Below, in pieces: positions 61,001 to 64,000 of a stretch of 64,000 nt of DNA. The translations under genes and the position numbers were made by a program. Origin of the DNA: Pseudovibrio sp. Alg231-02 (GTDB taxonomy: Bacteria; Pseudomonadota; Alphaproteobacteria; Rhizobiales; Stappiaceae); contig NZ_FREX01000001.1 of assembly GCF_900143565.1 (NCBI RefSeq), positions 821,068-885,067 of the forward strand, in the 5' to 3' direction. Position 1 is the stretch's first letter; the number at the start of each line of letters is the position of its first letter. The notes beneath the pieces were generated by a model. The model did no database searches, was not told where the DNA came from, and saw nothing but the letters and a program-made list of their open reading frames with translations.

Positions 61001-62682
61001 AACCGGATGCGCTGATCCACATCATGGATCATGCGGCCTGAATCCAGACGATCAATAACTTGTCTCAGCTGAGCAACTTCATCGCGGACAACTTCCAGAC
61101 CAGCGGTGCCGGAGCGCAGCAAAACATCTTCCAGACGGTCGCCCATGGAGGACAGACGGTTTTCCAGCGAGTTGAGCTGATCAACACGAGGCAGCTGGCG
61201 GATTTGGTTTTCCACCTCGGCCATCCGCTCAGACAGGCTCTCGTAAATCGCCGGATCGACATTCTTTTCTGCCAATTCCTGCAAGCGAGACTGGATGGAT
61301 GCGTGCGCCATGCCCAAAGCATTGAGGCTGTCCTCAATGTCAGAGCGGGACAGTGCTGACTTCATCTGCTCCAGTTCGTGGCGCAGTTCTTTGAGCAGCA
61401 GGCCGTTGCCCTCTTCATCGCGCAGGCGCCCAATAATCTCGGAGAGCTGCGAGCGATTGTCGGAGGTGCGGTCCATCATTTCGTCGCGCAGGCTGTTGAG
61501 CTGTGTCTGCATGCCATCGTGCAACTGCTCAAAGCGCGCCTCATCCGGCTCGCGCAACGTATCAAGCTGACTGGCCAGCTGCTTGAAGTGGCCGTCAATC
61601 ATTGTGTTGAGTTCAGAATATTCCGCAGTTTGTGCTGGCTGCGGTGCTGCTGGTCTCTGGCTCTGCCGTGCTTCCACACCGTGCGGCATTGCACCTGCGT
61701 TGAAGCGAGGCTCCATCTGCGTGACCGGCGGACGAGCATAGTCTTGCGCGGCGGGTGCCCAGTTCTGCTCCATAAGAGCTGGTTTTGGCTCTTGTATAGG
61801 CGCAGCATTTTCAGCTTTTGGCGGAACACCCTTCCCTTTTTCATTTTCGTTATGAGCAAGGGAGTTCAAGCGTTCATCCAGGGCGTTCAAGGCATCAAGC
61901 ACAGAGCTGATGCGCTTTACCTTGGAATTCTCCGCGTTTGGATCTTCGTCCTGTCTGGCCACTGGTGCGGCCCATTCCTGATTTTCCGGCTGCATAGGGG
62001 CAGCAGGATGTGCGGATGGCTGGTGCGCACGCGGCTGCATTGGTGCAGGCTCAGCATATTGCTGGGCGCGGCGCTGCGGCGCATAGGCTTCAGGTGCCTG
62101 TGGTAAAGGAGCCTGTTCCTGCCTGCGCATAACTGGTGGGCGCGGATGCAGGAGCGGATCACGAGAAATACCAGCGCGTGCATACAGGTGCTGGTCGGCA
62201 GACGGATCGTACTGATCCTCATAGGCATGTGGGCTTGTTGACTGGTCGAGACCGGATCTCAGGTCAGAGCGGTGCCATGGATCACGATTTTGGGGATCAC
62301 GAACTTGGGCGTCACGAGTATGTGGGTCGCGAACATGAGGATCACGCGCATGCGGCGCATGCATGTGTTGATCACGTGCACGTGGCTGTGGTTCTGCCTG
62401 AGCGAGGGGTGTACGGCCTTCAGACTGCATCAGGCGGCTTAGTGCCTGCGCAACTTCGTTCATCGCCGCTTCCTGAGACGTGGGATGAGGTTGTCCGTAA
62501 GGTTGCTGCGCCGCTGTACCAAATTCATCAGAATAGGGAGAATGGGCCGCATGCCTTGCTGCTGCAGGATTATGTTGCGCCATTCCACTTTCCTCCAACC
62601 ACTTTACGTGGTCTGCATCCAGCCCTTCACCAAAGGACTTGTCTGAAGCGGATTTTCCAAATTCTGGTTTATTCCAAGACAT
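58087..62682 (-). CDS. PodJ-like polar localisation factor with coiled coils, Sel1 repeats and peptidoglycan-binding domain
   Basis: The 1531-residue protein has the PodJ layout. A disordered His/Pro/Arg-rich N-terminus (1-260, with a tandem RDPH-like repeat at about 108-140) is followed by long coiled coils (about 350-900) with spectrin-like heptads. One membrane helix (about 1075-1097, MLAAAALLLTIGAL after a basic SNRRR) comes next. The periplasmic end has four Sel1-type repeats (GNIKAMHNLAVLF, ADWYRKAAAQG) and a peptidoglycan-binding domain (LLDMGYDPGNPDGVMGPNTR). In Caulobacter and rhizobia PodJ organises the new pole. It is monocistronic and very long, possibly with strain-variable repeats. 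Confidence 0.88.
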   Translation of the reverse strand: MSWNKPEFGKSASDKSFGEGLDADHVKWLEESGMAQHNPAAARHAAHSPYSDEFGTAAQQPYGQPHPTSQEAAMNEVAQALSRLMQSEGRTPLAQAEPQPRARDQHMHAPHARDPHVRDPHTRDAQVRDPQNRDPWHRSDLRSGLDQSTSPHAYEDQYDPSADQHLYARAGISRDPLLHPRPPVMRRQEQAPLPQAPEAYAPQRRAQQYAEPAPMQPRAHQPSAHPAAPMQPENQEWAAPVARQDEDPNAENSKVKRISSVLDALNALDERLNSLAHNENEKGKGVPPKAENAAPIQEPKPALMEQNWAPAAQDYARPPVTQMEPRFNAGAMPHGVEARQSQRPAAPQPAQTAEYSELNTMIDGHFKQLASQLDTLREPDEARFEQLHDGMQTQLNSLRDEMMDRTSDNRSQLSEIIGRLRDEEGNGLLLKELRHELEQMKSALSRSDIEDSLNALGMAHASIQSRLQELAEKNVDPAIYESLSERMAEVENQIRQLPRVDQLNSLENRLSSMGDRLEDVLLRSGTAGLEVVRDEVAQLRQVIDRLDSGRMIHDVDQRIRFLTARMDELDHFSAIQRDIQSRLSSVETRMPDGEVIDRLHGRLDSISNILAEGPEKAGNNDQLNRLEDRLSDIGQKLDRMEKSPEATTGFDQAFSSIEGRLDHLCNKVDDIEVRLTETSFEVALNENESAALARLEQRVMTLTQMVEDSAHAGSSDKAMSMIRAEIAELRGHIGALATSGDIESQLQELAATISSPSGLSSDVEIDRLEQQIADLSQKLDMSQTQFGAIGNLENSFGTIEQEIKGLHTDMVDKAQQIAQDAVKAATDNLALGNGAEQGEAVEAAISALRLDLQSLLEASGQKDDVDQHALQDVRDVLGTISHRLENLESIRNAIGNTEISNEHQKLVGDTQISSILGAFNMGRKGNSAEQAAAAEPEGPRNRKADFIAAARRAAKAAAKEAKTAKQEDEKPASGTSKAPERARRLRDYISPNRTKNVEVPENLRAKKAAATAEVLSKLQVAEEPISLSSEDIVSETETAVKEPINLSAAPVELGKVETETKCKKKESKSNRRRAIMLAAAALLLTIGALRVFDTGLFSSSDGVDTAGSDTTPSIMAPDAPMPGKDNSSLLSGGVDAIAAPDVVSRVSSMPSGVELPSPVSSTSIWQSGSATAPSEPTKELIFGQATDIGGGNSKAQPAQKVASNVAADPITTASVPTTQATASGFGEQVTPIIPQQPVQQVAPKQSAYDLPYAIGPIDLRTAAATGDAAAQFEVARRYTEGNLVPANLGAAADWYRKAAAQGLAPAQYRLGSFYEKGRGVEKDLAQARDWYSLAAAQGNIKAMHNLAVLFVEGIDGKPDYTSAVKWFRIAADHGVADSKFNLAILAARGLGMKQDLVESYKWFALAALQGDDDAAGKRDEVAASLTKRQHGQALEAVATYQMKPVDPAANKVMIDTKWSGKPKTTVSQAGSPSVKKIQQALLDMGYDPGNPDGVMGPNTRRAIKSLQARLGMEATGEPDRRLMTALASQTI
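62278..62376. repeat. Short tandem repeat encoding RDPH-like units in podJ
   Basis: The coding strand repeats an imperfect unit of about 15-18 bases (GATCC/GATCA with CGT/CGC). It encodes successive motifs of the form RDPH, RDPHT, RDAQV and RDPQN between about residues 103 and 135. The region is low-complexity and prone to copy-number change. Confidence 0.65.
62596..62615. repeat. 20-bp exact repeat, copy inside podJ
   Basis: An exact 20-bp copy of the sequence at 62762-62781, same strand, 166 bp apart. The core ACCAC-N5-GTGGT is an inverted repeat. In podJ it encodes ADHVKWLE near residue 25. Confidence 0.9.
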
Positions 62683-62761
62683 GCCTGAAGGGCCTCATAA
62701 AACTGTCCGGACCACGCCATGTCGTCTTTCCCTGCCCAAATCACATTATAAAAATAAACGT

Positions 62762-62781
62762 CAACCACTTTACGTGGTCTG
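62762..62781. repeat. 20-bp exact repeat, copy upstream of podJ
   Basis: Exact copy of 62596-62615 in the podJ 5' region, where no frame needs it. It may be a protein-binding site or the trace of a small duplication of the podJ start. Confidence 0.9.
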
Positions 62782-63090
62782 TGAGCGGGTCAAGAAACGA
62801 ATCACTTTGCGGTTTTGCACCGGTCTTAAAACTCGTAGGACTAGTTTTTTACTCGTTAGGGTAAATAGCGGGTTAATAGCTCGAATTCTGCGTGAAGAGC
62901 CCTTAAGGAATGTGAATTACGGCGGTTATCATGCAGATACCCTGCTATTTCAGGGAGTACGGAACAAACTCATGAAAATAATTCGTGTCCCGATTTACTC
63001 GAATTAAGGGTTATCAAGCCGCGCACGCTGGACCTACGTGTTCTTGCCAATGTATAAACTTGATGGAAATTGCGCGGTGCATCATTTAGC

Positions 63091-63117
63091 ATGTACTTAA
63101 GTACGGATGTCGTACAT
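63091..63117. promoter_or_regulatory. Nested palindrome before the MerR-type gene
   Basis: GTACTTAAGTAC (63093-63104) is a perfect 12-bp palindrome. ATGTAC at 63091-63096 and GTACAT at 63112-63117 form a wider inverted repeat. It lies 43-69 bp before the ATG, at the position of a MerR-family operator. Binding is inferred. Confidence 0.55.
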
Positions 63118-63159
63118 TAGAGGCAGTGTCGTGAGAGAAAAGAAGAACAGGTCAAGCAG

Positions 63160-63606
63160 ATGAGCGAAGCCCTACATATCAATGAGATGATTGTTGATGT
63201 TGTTGCCAATGAGCTGGGTAAGGGAAAGAAGACACAGTTTACCATTGGCGACCTGGCAAAAGAATTTGATGTTACCCTCCGCACTCTTCGATTTTACGAG
63301 GACAAGGGCCTCCTGAATCCTAAGCGTGACGGGCTTAATCGCATTTATAACCGTCGGGATCGTGCGCGTTTGAAGCTGGTTCTGATGGGAAAACGTGTTG
63401 GTTTTTCTCTCACTGAAATCCGCAGTATGCTGGATCTTTATGATCTGCGTGACGGTCAGGTCACCCAGCTTGAGGTGGCACTGAGCCGCTTTCAGGAGCA
63501 GATTAAAGTGCTTGAAGGTCAGCGCGCCAATATTGATGAAGCGATTGAAGACCTGCAGAGAACCGTCACGATTGTTGAAGGTATGCTGCGCGAAAAAAGA
63601 GGCTGA
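63160..63606 (+). CDS. MerR-family transcriptional regulator
   Basis: The 148-residue protein has a MerR winged helix at about 27-95: FTIGDLAKEFDVTLRTLRFYEDKGLLNPKRDGLNRIYNRRD, which includes the diagnostic RFYE. It is followed by a dimer helix (LEVALSRFQEQIKVLEGQRA). It has no Cys near the C-terminus, so it is not a metal sensor. Similar regulators sit near branched-chain acyl-CoA genes in Alphaproteobacteria. The target is not in the window. A terminator follows. Confidence 0.88.
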   Translation: MSEALHINEMIVDVVANELGKGKKTQFTIGDLAKEFDVTLRTLRFYEDKGLLNPKRDGLNRIYNRRDRARLKLVLMGKRVGFSLTEIRSMLDLYDLRDGQVTQLEVALSRFQEQIKVLEGQRANIDEAIEDLQRTVTIVEGMLREKRG

Positions 63607-63620
63607 TTTTCAGTCCGGTC

Positions 63621-63646
63621 AGGTGGGGCTTTTACCCCACCTTTTT
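63621..63646 (+). terminator. Rho-independent terminator of the MerR-type gene
   Basis: AGGTGGGG at 63621-63628 pairs with CCCCACCT at 63635-63642 and is followed by TTTTG, 15 bp after the stop. Confidence 0.9.
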
Positions 63647-63745
63647 GATTTATAGCCACTTATAGGCACCTGAATTTATTCATGATGAATACGTTCAATA
63701 TTTTTCACCTATAAAATACCGGCACATCTCCCGAACTTTCTTAAT

Positions 63746-64000
63746 TTAATTGTTATCCAAGCCATAATCTCGCAAAACGCTTGCCACGCGGATGCGATAC
63801 TTCTGGAAATATTCATTTTTTCCCAGTTGCTGCGCTTCCTGATGCTTTTCCTGAGTGCGCCAGCGTTTCACGGCATCTTCGTCCTCAAAAAATGACAGTG
63901 ACAAAATTTTCTCAGGATTGGTGAGACTCTGAAATCGCTCAACAGAGATAAACCCCGGAATTTTCTCCAGTTCAGGCTTAATTGAGGCGGCCACATCCAG
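63746..64000 (-). CDS. Antibiotic biosynthesis monooxygenase-domain protein (5' end cut by window edge)
   Basis: The frame is open to the last base, so the N-terminus lies outside. The visible 84 residues include MAASIKPELEKIPGFISVERF and SLSFFEDEDAVKRWRTQEKHQEAQ, the core of ABM/dimeric alpha-beta barrel proteins, and they end RDYGLDNN. A start at the internal codon at 63994 would drop the first strand, so the true start is upstream. The reaction is unknown. Confidence 0.75.
   Translation of the reverse strand: MDVAASIKPELEKIPGFISVERFQSLTNPEKILSLSFFEDEDAVKRWRTQEKHQEAQQLGKNEYFQKYRIRVASVLRDYGLDNN

Larger units (their letters stand above)
62683..63159. other. Divergent region between podJ and the MerR-type gene
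   Basis: This 477-bp gap holds both promoters, the upstream copy of the 20-bp repeat and a palindrome near 63093. I found no CtrA-type TTAA-N7-TTAA pair. No coding frame with a ribosome-binding site was seen. Confidence 0.55.

Noticed and set aside
62683-63159. CtrA-type sites in the podJ promoter
   Set aside because: I found isolated TTAA words only, none in the required TTAA-N7-TTAA pair.

Overview
The window looks like a chromosomal segment of a marine alphaproteobacterium of the order Hyphomicrobiales, most likely close to Pseudovibrio or another Stappiaceae genus. This is inferred from the conserved block murA / DUF2948 / hisD / UPF0262 / low-Mr phosphatase / infA / maf, the alphaproteobacterial ALAS-type hemA, a complete FixLJ-FixK-ccoNOQPGHIS set, a PodJ-like polarity factor and a PaaX-paaABCDE cluster. 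No rRNA, IS element, prophage or CRISPR array was seen. The only RNA genes are two identical tRNA-Thr(GGT).

Layout. 1-7.5 kb holds small regulator/enzyme pairs: TetR/SDR with a triple palindromic operator, an acetyltransferase, cytochrome b561 opposite a LysR regulator, a GST, a DnaB-like ATPase, and a MarR-GNAT operon divergent from a PACE-type efflux gene. 7.6-12.4 kb carries paaABCDE (phenylacetyl-CoA epoxidase) behind paaX. 12.5-14.1 kb is a secreted 5'-nucleotidase. 14.4-21.3 kb is the housekeeping block yacG, maf, infA, phosphatase, UPF0262, hisD, DUF2948, murA. 21.5-24.6 kb has the tRNAs, a 60-aa protein, a CheY-like regulator and hemA. 24.7-39.3 kb is a microoxic respiration island: ccoS, ccoI, ccoH, ccoG, ccoP, ccoQ, ccoO, ccoN, an AbrB-type permease, hemN, fixK, a receiver-only regulator, fixJ and fixL. 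40.7-47.4 kb contains a transporter-coupled hybrid kinase, a convergent LuxR-type response regulator and a two-subunit sodium:solute symporter. 47.6-57.9 kb is mixed: YjbQ, a lipase-like hydrolase, a two-domain thioesterase, a DsbA-fold isomerase, the Lhr-like helicase/PdeM pair, and TIGR02186 with a TauE/SafE permease. 58.1-62.7 kb is a 1531-residue PodJ-like protein. The right edge has a MerR regulator and the end of an ABM-domain protein.

Working together. FixL (haem-ligand His conserved), FixJ and FixK should form an oxygen cascade. FixK-type boxes lie upstream of ccoN and hemN, which links the high-affinity cbb3 oxidase, its copper and assembly factors and anaerobic haem synthesis in one regulon. 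hemA lies nearby but has no convincing box. The hemN box and a TATGGT element are spaced so that transcription would begin at the ATG, suggesting a leaderless mRNA.

I found no clearly unprecedented defence or mobile system. The best leads are the predicted leaderless hemN, the triple TetR operator, the receiver-only protein inside the fix locus, the kinase/symporter locus, the exact 20-bp repeat at podJ and the ligase-less helicase/PdeM pair. Several starts were moved from the longest reading frame on ribosome-binding-site or family grounds, and this is stated in each entry. No database search was possible, so family names come from recognition of motifs.
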